Assembly (NCBI RefSeq): GCF_019429525.1
Contig: NZ_JAHXZL010000012.1
Location: 123,895-187,894, forward strand
DNA from: Sphingomonas folli
Lineage (GTDB): Bacteria > Pseudomonadota > Alphaproteobacteria > Sphingomonadales > Sphingomonadaceae
Length of the DNA stretch: 64,000 bases
Reading direction: 5' to 3'
The notes beneath the pieces are model-generated. The model did not search any database and was not told the DNA's origin. It saw nothing but the letters and a program-made list of their open reading frames with translations. Positions within the stretch are counted from its first letter, which is position 1. Each line of letters begins with the position of its first letter. Shown piece by piece: positions 8,377-16,911 of this stretch. Made by a program: the position numbers and the translations under genes.

Positions 8377-9747
8377 ATGGCCATGTCATGGGCCCCCGAC
8401 AGCTGGATCAAGGCCGAGGCGCGCCAGCTCCCCGACTATCCGGACCACGCCGCGCTGGAGACCGCCACGCGCCGCCTCGCCAACTTCCCGCCGCTGGTCT
8501 TCGCCGGCGAGGCGCGCAACCTCACCGCCGATCTCGCCAAGGTCGCCGAGGGCAAGGCCTTCCTGCTCCAGGGCGGCGACTGCGCCGAGAGCTTCGCCGA
8601 GTTCCATCCCAACAACATTCGCGACACCTTCCGCGTCATCCTCCAGATGGCGGTGGTGCTCACCTTCGCGTCGAAGCTGCCCGTGGTGAAGGTCGGGCGC
8701 ATGGCGGGCCAGTTCGCCAAGCCGCGCTCGACCGCGACCGAGGTGATCGACGGGGTCGAGCTGCCGAGCTACCGCGGCGACAACGTCAACGACATCGCCT
8801 TCACCCCCGAGTCGCGCCTGCCCGATCCCGAGCGGATGGTGCGCGCCTACGCGCAGTCCGCGGCGACGCTCAACCTGCTGCGCGCCTTCGCGCAGGGCGG
8901 TTACGCCAACCTCCACCAGGTGCACCGCTGGACCCACGACTTCATGGGCCGCAGTCCCTGGGCGAAGAAATATGCCGAGACCGCCGATCGCATCGGCGAG
9001 GCGCTCGATTTCATGGAGGCCTGCGGGATCAGCCCCGACACGGTGCCCCAGCTGTCGCAGACCACCTTCTACACCAGCCACGAGGCGCTGCTCCTCCCGT
9101 TCGAGCAGGCGCTGGCGCGACAGGACTCGCTCACCGGCGACTGGTACGACACCTCGGCGCATTTCCTCTGGATCGGCGACCGCACGCGCTTCGAGGGCTC
9201 GGCGCATGTCGAGTTCCTGCGCGGCATCGGCAACCCGATCGGGGTGAAGTGCGGACCGTCGCTCGATCCCGACGCGCTGCTGCGCATGCTCGACACGCTC
9301 AACCCTCGCCGCGTGCCCGGGCGGATGACGCTGATCACGCGCTACGGCTATGACAAGATCGAGGCGCATCTGCCGCGCCTGGTGCGCGCGGTGACGCGCG
9401 AGGGCCATCCGGTGGTGTGGAGCTGCGACCCGATGCACGGCAACACCGTCAAGGCGGCGAGCGGCTACAAGACGCGCCCGTTCGATCGGATCCTGGCGGA
9501 GGTTCGCGGCTTCTTCGCGGTGCATCGCGCCGAGGGCACGCACGCCGGCGGCATCCACGCCGAGATGACCGGGCAGAACGTCACCGAGTGCACCGGCGGC
9601 GCGATCGACGTGACCGAGCAGAGCCTCGCCGACCGCTATCACACCCACTGCGACCCGCGGCTCAACGCCGGGCAGAGCCTCGAGCTGGCGTTCCTGCTGG
9701 CCGAGATGCTCAACGCCGAGATGGCGGAGCGGCGCAAGGCGGCGTGA
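8377..9747 (+). CDS. Class II 3-deoxy-7-phosphoheptulonate (DAHP) synthase
   Basis: The 456-residue enzyme catalyses condensation of PEP and erythrose 4-phosphate, the first step of the shikimate pathway. It is the plant-like (type II) form, shown by LLQGGDCAESFAEF, KVGRMAGQFAKPRS, HWIGDRTR-like SAHFLWIGDRTR, GNPIGVKCGPS, WSCDPMHGNT and GGIHAEMTGQNVTEC. These motifs hold the metal and PEP ligands. Length and motif order are normal. The pathway leads to chorismate, the precursor used by the siderophore genes further along, although nothing here links them in regulation. Confidence 0.96.
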   Translation: MAMSWAPDSWIKAEARQLPDYPDHAALETATRRLANFPPLVFAGEARNLTADLAKVAEGKAFLLQGGDCAESFAEFHPNNIRDTFRVILQMAVVLTFASKLPVVKVGRMAGQFAKPRSTATEVIDGVELPSYRGDNVNDIAFTPESRLPDPERMVRAYAQSAATLNLLRAFAQGGYANLHQVHRWTHDFMGRSPWAKKYAETADRIGEALDFMEACGISPDTVPQLSQTTFYTSHEALLLPFEQALARQDSLTGDWYDTSAHFLWIGDRTRFEGSAHVEFLRGIGNPIGVKCGPSLDPDALLRMLDTLNPRRVPGRMTLITRYGYDKIEAHLPRLVRAVTREGHPVVWSCDPMHGNTVKAASGYKTRPFDRILAEVRGFFAVHRAEGTHAGGIHAEMTGQNVTECTGGAIDVTEQSLADRYHTHCDPRLNAGQSLELAFLLAEMLNAEMAERRKAA

Positions 9748-9863
9748 CGGAGGCGGCGGATCGGGCGGCGCGGAGATCAAGCGCCACCTTCCGCCCCGCA
9801 TGGAGAAAAGTTGCTTGACGGGTGTGGCGGCGCCTCCTAACAGCGCGCCTCCACACCGCGCAC

Positions 9864-9939
9864 GGCCCCTTCGTCTAGCGGTCTAGGACGTCGCCCTCTC
9901 ACGGCGAAAACACGGGTTCGAGTCCCGTAGGGGTCACCA
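9864..9939 (+). tRNA. tRNA-Glu (CTC)
   Basis: The sequence folds as a complete cloverleaf with acceptor stem GGCCCCT / AGGGGTC (one G-T pair), anticodon stem TCGCC / GGCGA with loop CTCTCAC giving anticodon CTC, and T arm with GGTTCGAGTCC. CCA is genome-encoded (9937-9939). It is 76 nt long and stands alone between the DAHP synthase gene and a short unassigned interval. Confidence 0.97.
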
Positions 9940-10146
9940 TTTCCGAGCGTCTGCGACGGAATTGGCGGTGAAAGTACGGTCTAGTGAGGCGCTGTTCCTC
10001 CCGTACGACCGACGAGGTCCGAGGTGATCGGGCCCACCCTTTCTCTCCGCGATCTCGACAGTGCCACGGGTCTGGTCGCGCCGATGATCAGGGCGCGCGC
10101 GCGACGGTCACGGCGGCCGACCTGGACGTCCAGGTCCAGCCAAGCG

Positions 10147-10317
10147 TCAGCGCGCGCCGCGGGCTTCGGCGCGGCGCAGGCAGTCGGCGGCCTCGTCGCG
10201 ATAGGCGCGCATCAGCGCGGGGTCCTGCGCCTGCTCGGCGAGCAGCGCGTAGCGGCGCGCGCGCTGGAGCAGCTTGAGCCGCGTCTCGCCGTCGAGCGCG
10301 GGTGGGGTCGGCGGCAT
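10147..10317 (-). CDS. Small conserved-looking hypothetical protein (56 aa)
   Basis: An ATG at 10315-10317 opens a 56-residue frame ending in TGA. The product starts MPPTPPALDG and continues as one predicted amphipathic helix-turn-helix pair rich in Arg, Ala, Leu and Glu (ETRLKLLQRARRYALLAEQA, then a second helix ending EAADCLRRAEARGAR). Its third codon positions are almost all G or C, and its amino-acid composition is normal, unlike the Arg/Pro-rich shadows in other frames. Function is unknown. It is shorter than most gene-calling cutoffs. Confidence 0.5.
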   Translation of the reverse strand: MPPTPPALDGETRLKLLQRARRYALLAEQAQDPALMRAYRDEAADCLRRAEARGAR

Positions 10318-10444
10318 GCGTCACTCCGGCAAGCGGCGCGAACCGTCACGCGCCCGTGACGATCGTGAGGGCGGGCGGAACGAGCGGCAACGTCTCTTCC
10401 TGATATACCCCTATGGCGCGACCGCGACCCGATCGGGCGGCGGC

Positions 10445-11146
10445 TCAGTCGATCGAGTCGAGGTCGTACACCACCCGCTCGGCCTCGTCGGCGGCGCGGG
10501 CGGCGCGCGCCTCGGCATGGAGCCCGCCGGCGCGCACGATCCGCACCGTCCGCCACCCGAGCTGACGCGGCGCGACGAAGTCTTTCGAGGGGTTGTCCGC
10601 GACATAGGTGAAAAGTGCGCCGCTCAGCCCGAAGGCCGCCTCGAGATGGTCGAAGGCGCGGCGGCTCGGCTTCCACGCCTCGCGCCCCCAGCGATCGGTG
10701 CAGACCGCCTGGCGCACGCCGCGGCGGAACAGGTCGAGCGCGCGCAGCTTGCGGCGCTGCGCGTCGAGGAAGCCGTCGGTGACGATCGCCACCGCCGTGC
10801 CCGTGTCGCGCCGCGCGAGATAGCGCGCGGCGTCCGGCGCGAGCGCGATGCGCGGGCGGTGCTGGCGGTAGACCGCGAGCAGCCGCGCCACCAGCGCGGG
10901 GCTGGCCGGTTGGCGCAGCGCGGCGAGCGTGTCGTCGAAGATCCGCTGGCGCGCGCCCGCCTCGAAGCGCTCCACCATCATCGGCCCGAGCCGGTCGAGC
11001 CCCAGCCGCGCGCGCGCCCAGTCGCCCGCCGCGGTGAGCCCGCTGATGACATAGTCGCGCTCGAGATAGAGCGTGTCGTCGAGGTCGAACACCATGACCC
11101 GCTCGGGTCGGCCCGCGAGGGGCCGGGGCTCAGAGGAAGACGGCAT
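10445..11146 (-). CDS. HAD-superfamily hydrolase
   Basis: The 233-residue protein has HAD motif I FDLDDTLY (nucleophile Asp21, Asp23), motif II AIVTDG, the Lys of WKPSRRAF and motif IV in YVADNPSKD. A helical cap lies between motifs I and II, as in small phosphatases. It is the last gene of a seven-gene minus-strand operon and overlaps the ATP-grasp gene by 17 bases. A phosphatase acting on a sugar phosphate or phospho-intermediate of the surface glycan is plausible but not shown. Confidence 0.88.
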   Translation of the reverse strand: MPSSSEPRPLAGRPERVMVFDLDDTLYLERDYVISGLTAAGDWARARLGLDRLGPMMVERFEAGARQRIFDDTLAALRQPASPALVARLLAVYRQHRPRIALAPDAARYLARRDTGTAVAIVTDGFLDAQRRKLRALDLFRRGVRQAVCTDRWGREAWKPSRRAFDHLEAAFGLSGALFTYVADNPSKDFVAPRQLGWRTVRIVRAGGLHAEARAARAADEAERVVYDLDSID

Positions 11147-12089
11147 CGTCGTAACGCAGCATCGTCACGCCCGCGTCCCAATCGTCCTCCGCCGCCGACT
11201 CGCGACCGAGTCGCTCCTCCAGCAGCCAGCGCGCGAAGGTCGCGCCGGCGCGATGCGCCAGCGGGTAGCCACCGCCGAAGCGGGCGTTGATCTCGAACAC
11301 CGAGGGCGCGCCGTCGGCGTCGACGAACGCCTGGAAGCACCAGGCGCCGCGCACCCGGCCCTGCACCGCCGCACCGATCCGCCGCGCCACCGCGAGCAGC
11401 GCATCGTGGCGCTCGGTCACACCCTTCTCCACCTCGCCCGCGCGCACCGCGACGCGGCGGTGCGGCACCGCGCAGCGCAGCGTGCCGGCGGCGTCGAAGA
11501 ACAGGTTGACGGTATATTCCTGCCCGCCGAGCAGCTGCTGGACGATGTAGGGCTCGGGCCGCGGCAGCGCCGCCAGCTCGGCGAGCGAGCCGAGCCGCGC
11601 CAGGCCGCGGCTGGAGCTGCCGTGGCGCGGCTTGGCGATGGCGGGCCAGCCCCAGTCGGCGCCGGCCGCCTCGGCCGCCGCGGTCGGCGGGGTCGGCACG
11701 CCGGCGCGGTCCAGGAAGCGCGCGGTCTCGAGCTTGTCGCGCGCCATCGCCACCAGCTCGGCGTCAGCCACCGCGACGTGCGTCCCGATAGCGGCGAAGC
11801 GATCTCGCGCGAGCGCCAGCGCGTGGAGCTCGGTGTCGATCGTCGGCACCAGCAGGTCGATCCGCGCGCGCGCGCAGATCGCCAGCGTCTCCTCGACATA
11901 GGCCTGGGTCGTCGCCGCGGGCACCGCGTGGGCGGCGTCGGCCGAGGCACAGGCCGCGCTCCACTCGGGTGCGAGATCGGTGGCGTGGACCTCGAGGGTC
12001 GCGCCCAGCGCCGCGGCCGATGCACGGAAGCAGCGCAGCAGCGCGACTCGGCGCCCGGCCGAGCCGAGCAGCAGGCGCAGGTCGGCCAT
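11130..12089 (-). CDS. ATP-grasp domain protein (CarB-like ligase)
   Basis: The 319-residue protein has the three-part ATP-grasp layout: an N-terminal Rossmann-like domain (MADLRLLLGSAGRRVALLR), the ATP-binding lobe (WPAIAKPRHGSSSRGL; YIVQQLLGGQEYTVN) and the Mg-binding end (FQAFVDADGAPSVFEINARFGGG). Such enzymes join a carboxylate to an amine or other nucleophile through an acyl phosphate. Its stop-start link to the PIG-L deacetylase gene (TGATG, one-base overlap) suggests a shared pathway in which a freed sugar amine is ligated to an acid. That role is inference. A longer upstream in-frame extension exists but lies wholly within the PIG-L gene. Confidence 0.87.
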   Translation of the reverse strand: MADLRLLLGSAGRRVALLRCFRASAAALGATLEVHATDLAPEWSAACASADAAHAVPAATTQAYVEETLAICARARIDLLVPTIDTELHALALARDRFAAIGTHVAVADAELVAMARDKLETARFLDRAGVPTPPTAAAEAAGADWGWPAIAKPRHGSSSRGLARLGSLAELAALPRPEPYIVQQLLGGQEYTVNLFFDAAGTLRCAVPHRRVAVRAGEVEKGVTERHDALLAVARRIGAAVQGRVRGAWCFQAFVDADGAPSVFEINARFGGGYPLAHRAGATFARWLLEERLGRESAAEDDWDAGVTMLRYDDAVFL

Positions 12090-12769
12090 CACCCTACCTC
12101 GCGGATCAGCACGAACGCCTCGGCGGCGTGGCGCCCCACGCACGAGCCGCGCACCATGGCCAGCGCGCGCAGCGTCTCGATCGAGCGCTCGTCGGGGAAG
12201 GCGTGGCACTGCGACTCGAAACAGCGGAAGGCGTCCAGCTTGATCTCGAGCGTGTCGGCGACGTCGACGAACACGTTGGGCTGGAACGATGGCGCCAGAT
12301 AGGGCGCGGCCCAGTTGGTCTCCGACACCGTCTCATAGGCGAGCACCCGCGCGGGATAGTCGCCGCCGCGCGGCCGCGCCGCCACCATCGCCGCGTCGAA
12401 GATCAGCTGGTGGTCGCGGTGGAGGTCGCCGACGAAGGGGATGAAGAGCGTGTCCGCGCGCGACGCCACCAGCGCGGCGCGGATCGCGGCGTTGATGTCG
12501 GCCTGCGCGACCCGGTCGAGCTCGACCGCGGGCAGGTCGAGGTAGTGCGTCGCCGCGACGCCGAGCCGCGCGTGCGCCGCGGCCGCCTCGCGCCGCACCA
12601 CCGCGACCTGCTCGGCGTCGAAACGCGGCGCGGTGCCGCGCGTGACCACCGCCACCTCGACGTGGCGCCCCAGCGCGGTGAGCCGCGCGATCGTGCCGCC
12701 GCAGCCGAGCACCTCGTCGTCGGGATGGGGCGCGAGCACCAGCGCGCGCTCGATCCGGTCCAGCATCAT
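12089..12769 (-). CDS. PIG-L family deacetylase
   Basis: The 226-residue protein carries the PIG-L zinc motif APHPDDE (13-19) near its start and the downstream HRDH motif (DLHRDHQL). Members remove N-acetyl groups from GlcNAc-type sugars, including GlcNAc-PI, bacillithiol and mycothiol precursors. The start ATG at 12767-12769 follows AGGGGGA closely; the next codon is also ATG. It lies 11 bases after the formyltransferase gene and overlaps the ATP-grasp gene by one base. Deacetylation of a lipid-linked or nucleotide-linked amino sugar is the likely role. Confidence 0.9.
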   Translation of the reverse strand: MMLDRIERALVLAPHPDDEVLGCGGTIARLTALGRHVEVAVVTRGTAPRFDAEQVAVVRREAAAAHARLGVAATHYLDLPAVELDRVAQADINAAIRAALVASRADTLFIPFVGDLHRDHQLIFDAAMVAARPRGGDYPARVLAYETVSETNWAAPYLAPSFQPNVFVDVADTLEIKLDAFRCFESQCHAFPDERSIETLRALAMVRGSCVGRHAAEAFVLIREVG

Positions 12770-12780
12770 TCCCCCTCTGC

Positions 12781-13695
12781 TCAAGCCTGTTGCCCCAGCC
12801 GCGCGTGGAGCGGCGGCGGACCAGGTCGGTCGCGCTGCCAGCGGGTCACGCGCAGCAGCTCGCCGTCGCCGCAGCGCACCGTGAAGCTGGCCTCGTCGCG
12901 CGCCACCACCTGCCCTGGGAGCGCGGCGTCGTGGCCGCGGCCGGGCCGTCGCTCGGCGGCAAGGATCGTCACCATGCCGCCCGTCGAGCCGGTGCGCGCG
13001 CCCGGATAGGGCTCACCGCAGGCGCGGATCAGCCGGTCGATCGTCGCGACGTCGTCGCGCCAGTCGATCTCGGCGTCCTCCGGGCGGCGGCGCGCGGCGT
13101 AGGTCGCGTAGCGCTCGTCCTGCGGCGCCCCGGCGGCGTCACCCGCGGCGAGCCGCGTCAGCAGCGGCGGCAGCATCGTCGCGAGCGCGGCCATGTGCTT
13201 GTCGTAGAGCGTCTGCGCGGTCTCGTCGCGCGCGACGTGGAGGAAGTGCTGCGCCAGGATGGGACCGCTGTCGGTGCCCTCGTCGATCACGAACAGGCTG
13301 CCCGCGGTGATCGGCTCATCGAGCAGGATCGTCCAGGGGATCACGCCGCGCCCGCGCAGCCGCGGCAGCGGCGCCGGATGGTAGCCGACCGTGCCCAAGG
13401 GCGCGATCGCGCGGAAGTCGGCGCCGCACAGCTGCGACCAGCCGATCACCAGGATCACGTCGGGCGCGAGCGCGCGCAGTCGGTCCAGCACCGCCGGCTC
13501 GTTGCACTGCGCGGCGTGGACGACCTCCGCGCCGAGCGCCCGCGCCTCCTCGCCCAGGTCGACGAAGTCGGAGTGGCGCGCGCTGAGCTCGGGCGGTAGC
13601 GTGACCAACGCGGCGAGCGTCCAGTCGGGCGCCGCCGCGAGCGCGCGCAGCGCCACGCTTGTGCTCTCAACCGCGCCGACGAGGATCGCCCGCAT
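12781..13695 (-). CDS. Formyltransferase family protein (Fmt/ArnA-N-like)
   Basis: The 304-residue protein has the N10-formyltetrahydrofolate-dependent formyltransferase fold. An N-terminal Rossmann domain (MRAILVGAVESTSVALRAL) is followed by the catalytic region GYHPAPLPRLRGRGVIPWTI, with the His and Arg of the HxxLLPxxRG-type motif, and the Asp in DEGTDSGPIL. A C-terminal Fmt-like domain follows (about 205-300). In polysaccharide loci such enzymes N-formylate 4-amino-4-deoxy sugars. Its partners here are a PglF-like dehydratase and DegT aminotransferase, encoded divergently, which would supply the amino sugar. The gene overlaps the sugar transferase gene by 29 bases. Confidence 0.88.
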   Translation of the reverse strand: MRAILVGAVESTSVALRALAAAPDWTLAALVTLPPELSARHSDFVDLGEEARALGAEVVHAAQCNEPAVLDRLRALAPDVILVIGWSQLCGADFRAIAPLGTVGYHPAPLPRLRGRGVIPWTILLDEPITAGSLFVIDEGTDSGPILAQHFLHVARDETAQTLYDKHMAALATMLPPLLTRLAAGDAAGAPQDERYATYAARRRPEDAEIDWRDDVATIDRLIRACGEPYPGARTGSTGGMVTILAAERRPGRGHDAALPGQVVARDEASFTVRCGDGELLRVTRWQRDRPGPPPLHARLGQQA

Positions 13696-14272
13696 AGGCA
13701 CTCCGTATGGCGTCCGCGTTGCGCCGCTCACCGCCGCCCCCGGCGATGAGCAGGGTGCGGACCAGGATCTCGAGGTCGAGCCGCAGCCCACGATGCTCGA
13801 TGTACCACAGGTCGAGCGCCAGCTTCTCCGCTTCGCTCAACCGCGTGTTGCCGTTGACCTGCGCCCAGCCGGTGAGGCCGGGGCGGACGCGCGCGCGCGC
13901 CGTGCCGCGCTCGCCCGCCCCGGCGATCGTGTCGGGCAGCAGCGGGCGCGGGCCGATCAGGCTCATCTCGCCGCGCAGCACGTTCCACAGCTGCGGCAGC
14001 TCGTCCATGCGCGTGGCACGCAGCAGGCGCGCGGTCGGCAGCAGCCGCTCCGCGTCGGGGAGCAGCGCGCCGGACACGTCGCGCCGGTCGTTCATCGTGC
14101 GGAACTTACGGAGCCGGAACGGCCGCTGCGCCAGGCCCGAGCGGGTCTGCACGAACAGGATCGGCCGCCCCGCGACCGCCGCCTGCACCAGCGCGAGCAG
14201 CAGCAGCAGCGGCGCGACGAGCAGCAGCCCGACGGCCGCGACCGCGATGTCCGTCGTGCGCCGCGCCGTCAC
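13667..14272 (-). CDS. Bacterial sugar transferase (PglC/WcaJ-like initiating phosphoglycosyltransferase)
   Basis: The 201-residue protein begins with a hydrophobic re-entrant helix (IAVAAVGLLLVAPLLLLLAL). It continues with the monotopic phosphoglycosyltransferase signatures RPFRLRKFRTM, the catalytic Asp-Glu in ATRMDELPQLWNVLRGEMSLIGPRPLL, and PGLTGWAQVNG. It would transfer a sugar phosphate from a UDP-sugar to undecaprenyl phosphate at the inner membrane, starting the repeat unit. The size is that of the short PglC branch, whose substrates are often diamino sugars, consistent with the neighbouring PglF-like and DegT genes. It starts at GTG in a GTGA overlap with the upstream glycosyltransferase gene. 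Confidence 0.93.
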   Translation of the reverse strand: MTARRTTDIAVAAVGLLLVAPLLLLLALVQAAVAGRPILFVQTRSGLAQRPFRLRKFRTMNDRRDVSGALLPDAERLLPTARLLRATRMDELPQLWNVLRGEMSLIGPRPLLPDTIAGAGERGTARARVRPGLTGWAQVNGNTRLSEAEKLALDLWYIEHRGLRLDLEILVRTLLIAGGGGERRNADAIRSAYAGDPRRRG

Positions 14273-15435
14273 GCCGCCACCTCCGCCGGCACCGGGGCCG
14301 GTCGCGCCGTCGCGGCGGGGCGCGACAACTCCATGGTATCGAGGAGCATCCGGTTGACCCGCTCCACCGCGTAGCGCTCGCTGGCGACGCGCCGCGCCGC
14401 CGCGCCCATCTCCGCCGCCAGCGCGGGATCGGCGCAGAAGCGCGCCATCGCGGCGGCGAGCGCGTCGGGGTCGCGCGCGGGGACGATCAGGCCGTTCTCA
14501 CCCTGGTCGATCGGGTCGCGGCAGCCGGGGCGGTCGGTGGTGATCACCGCGCGCCCGCTCGCCATCGCCTCCAGGATCGTGCGCGGCAGCCCCTCGCGAT
14601 ACCAGCTCGGCAGCACGAACACGCTCGCCCCGACGAGGAACGGGCGGACGTCGCGCGTCTCGCCGAGATAGTCGATCACGCCCTCCTCGCCCCAGCGCGC
14701 GATCTCGGACGCGGGCACGCCGTCGGGGCCGGGGTCGGTCGGCCCGAGCAGGCGGAAGCGCGCGCCCGGGTAGCGCGCGCGCACCGCCCGCGCCGCCGCG
14801 ACATAATCGTCGACGCCCTTGGCGCGGAGCAGCCGCGCGATCATCAGGAACACCGGCCCGGGCGGCGGCGGCGTGGGCGCGAAGCGGGTGACGTCGACGC
14901 CCGACCCCGGCACCTGGATGACGCGGGCGTCCGGCGCGACGATGGCGTGGCGCCGCATCTCGGCGCGGTCGTCGCGGTTGAACACGAACACCGCGCGCGC
15001 CTCGCGCACCGCGGCGCGGTAGAGCAGCGACACGCCGCGGCGCAGCAGCCGCATCCGCGCCGACGCGTCCTCGCCGTAGACGTGGCCGAGCCCGCTCACC
15101 ATCGCGTAGAAGCGCGTGCGCGTCAGCCGCGCCGCCAACCCGGCGTAGATGATCGGCTTCTGCGTATAGGCGAGCACCAGGTCCGGCCGCTCGGCGCGCA
15201 GCAGCGCCACCAGCGCGCGCAGCGTGCCGAGGTCGACCAACGGGTTGAGCCCGACCCGCGCCATCGGCACGCGGCGCAGCGCCACGCCCATCTCCGCGAG
15301 GCGCGCGCGCACCTGCGGGTCGTCGTCGGGTGCACAGGCGATCACCTCATGGCCCGCGGCGACCATGTCGGCGAGCAGTTGCCCACGAAAGTTGACGAGC
15401 GAGTAAGCGAGGCTCGCCACCACCACGACCCTCAC
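14269..15435 (-). CDS. Glycosyltransferase family 4 protein (PglA-like)
   Basis: The 388-residue GT-B enzyme has an N-terminal acceptor domain starting RVVVVASLAYSLVNFRGQLL. Its C-terminal donor domain shows FLMIARLLRAKGVDDYVAAA, and PSWYREGLPRTILEAMASGRAVITTD with the EX7E-type Glu pair. NFRGQL and GLGHVYG near the N-half resemble PglA/CapM-type transferases that add the second sugar. The start is the GTG at 15433-15435, which overlaps the TGA of the upstream transferase by the usual four bases. It acts on the cytoplasmic face in building the lipid-linked repeat unit. Confidence 0.92.
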   Translation of the reverse strand: MRVVVVASLAYSLVNFRGQLLADMVAAGHEVIACAPDDDPQVRARLAEMGVALRRVPMARVGLNPLVDLGTLRALVALLRAERPDLVLAYTQKPIIYAGLAARLTRTRFYAMVSGLGHVYGEDASARMRLLRRGVSLLYRAAVREARAVFVFNRDDRAEMRRHAIVAPDARVIQVPGSGVDVTRFAPTPPPPGPVFLMIARLLRAKGVDDYVAAARAVRARYPGARFRLLGPTDPGPDGVPASEIARWGEEGVIDYLGETRDVRPFLVGASVFVLPSWYREGLPRTILEAMASGRAVITTDRPGCRDPIDQGENGLIVPARDPDALAAAMARFCADPALAAEMGAAARRVASERYAVERVNRMLLDTMELSRPAATARPAPVPAEVAA

Positions 15436-16619
15436 GCCCGCGCCCTCGCCCAGTCGCGCGACGCCTCGGCCGAGCGCGCCGCGTCGCGGTAGAGCGCGGC
15501 GTAGCGATCGACCACGTCGCGGATGTCGTGGCGCGCGCGGACGCGCTCGCGCGCGCGCTCGCCGAGCGCCTCGCGCCGCGCCGTCGGCAGCGCGCCGAGC
15601 CGCACCAGCGCACCCGCCAGAGCGGCGGGGTCGCGCGGCGGCACCACCGCGCCGGTGTCGCCGATCAGCGCGGCCGAGTCGCCCACGTCGGTGGCGACGC
15701 AGGGGACGCCTGCCAGCATCGCCTCCCCGACGACGTTGGGGAAACCTTCCCCCCAGGCGGAGGGGAGCGCGAGCAGGTCGAGCCCGCCGAGCCACTCGGC
15801 CACGTCGGCGCGATGGCCGCGCCGGATCACGCTGTCCGCGGGCAGCCCGTAGGCGGCCGGCGCCAGCGCGGGATCCTCGTCCATCCCCTTGCCCACCAGC
15901 AGCGCGCGCGCGGCGAGCCCCTGCGCGCGCGCCAGCGCGACCGCGCGCAGCAGGTTGGGCGCATCCTTCATCGGCGCCGCGCGCGCGACCATGCCGATCA
16001 GGAGGCCGTCACCGTCGCCATCGACCCCTAGCCGCTCGCGCAGCAGCGCGCGCGCCGCCGCTCGGGGCTGGGGCGCGACCAGGTCGAAGCCGTTGGGGAT
16101 CACGCGCTGGTCTCGCGCGCGAAAGCCGAGCCGGCGGTACTGATCGGCCGCGGCATGCGAGTTGTAGACGATCGCGCGCGCGCCGCCCGACAGCGCGGCC
16201 TGTGCCCGCAGCACCAGCCGGGTCAGCGGCTTCTCCTCGGCGAGGTCCGCGACCGAGTGGCGCACGTTCCAGATCACGGGCACGCGCAGCCACGGCCGCG
16301 CCAGCGCGGCGGCGAGCGTCGCGGCGAGCTGGGCGTGGTGCATCCAGGCAAGGATCACGTCGGGCCGCCGCACCGCGATCGCGCGCGCCAGCGAGAGCAA
16401 CGCGCGCGGCGACGGCATGCCCGCGGCCATGCCGAGGTCCCCCATCGGTGTGCCGGTGGCGGCGATCCGCTCCCCGCCCCGACCCGGCGTGATCAGCGAG
16501 AGCACCTCGGCACACAGGTGCGGGTGGCGACGCCCGTGCTCGAGCAGCCGCGCCAGCATCGTCTCCGCGCCGCCGACGTCCAGCCCGGTGATGACGTGCA
16601 GCACCCTCACCGGCCGCAC
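15432..16619 (-). CDS. Glycosyltransferase family 4 protein
   Basis: The 395-residue protein opens with VRVLHVITGLDVGGAETML, the hallmark of GT4 enzymes. Its donor site has GMVARAAPMKDAPNLLRA and PSAWGEGFPNVVGEAMLAGVPCVATD. It is the first gene of the minus-strand operon running to the HAD gene at 10445; a divergent promoter region separates it from the dehydratase gene. A GTG start at 16617-16619 was chosen because it directly precedes the first beta strand. Donor and acceptor sugars cannot be inferred. Confidence 0.92.
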   Translation of the reverse strand: MRPVRVLHVITGLDVGGAETMLARLLEHGRRHPHLCAEVLSLITPGRGGERIAATGTPMGDLGMAAGMPSPRALLSLARAIAVRRPDVILAWMHHAQLAATLAAALARPWLRVPVIWNVRHSVADLAEEKPLTRLVLRAQAALSGGARAIVYNSHAAADQYRRLGFRARDQRVIPNGFDLVAPQPRAAARALLRERLGVDGDGDGLLIGMVARAAPMKDAPNLLRAVALARAQGLAARALLVGKGMDEDPALAPAAYGLPADSVIRRGHRADVAEWLGGLDLLALPSAWGEGFPNVVGEAMLAGVPCVATDVGDSAALIGDTGAVVPPRDPAALAGALVRLGALPTARREALGERARERVRARHDIRDVVDRYAALYRDAARSAEASRDWARARA

Positions 16620-16911
16620 CGCCCGCTTCGTCTTCCCACCACCCCGTTACACTCCCCCGTATGCCGCGCATCCTAGCCTCGGCCGAGGCGGAGCCGCGGT
16701 GGCGATTGGGCATATCACCCCTTCGAGGGAGCCGGGGGCGACCGGAAGGTCAGTCGAGTTGGCCTTCCGGGCCGGACGGTGGCGCGAAGGAGTGTTCGCA
16801 CCGCGCCGGAATCGACGGCGCGCATCGCCCGATGCGCCCCAGCATGCTGCGCCGCACCCAGCTACTGTCGCTCGGTCGCGTCCGGCGCCTGGGGGCAGGC
16901 AGGGGGAGCTT
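16620..16911. promoter_or_regulatory. Divergent promoter region of the two main polysaccharide operons
   Basis: About 290 bases separate two divergent operons (first genes GT4 and PglF-like dehydratase). The interval contains an inverted repeat CCGGAAGGTCAG...GGCCTTCCGG near 16738-16770. The AGGGGGAG Shine-Dalgarno of the dehydratase gene lies at its right end. No certain -35/-10 pair was recognised. Confidence 0.4.
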
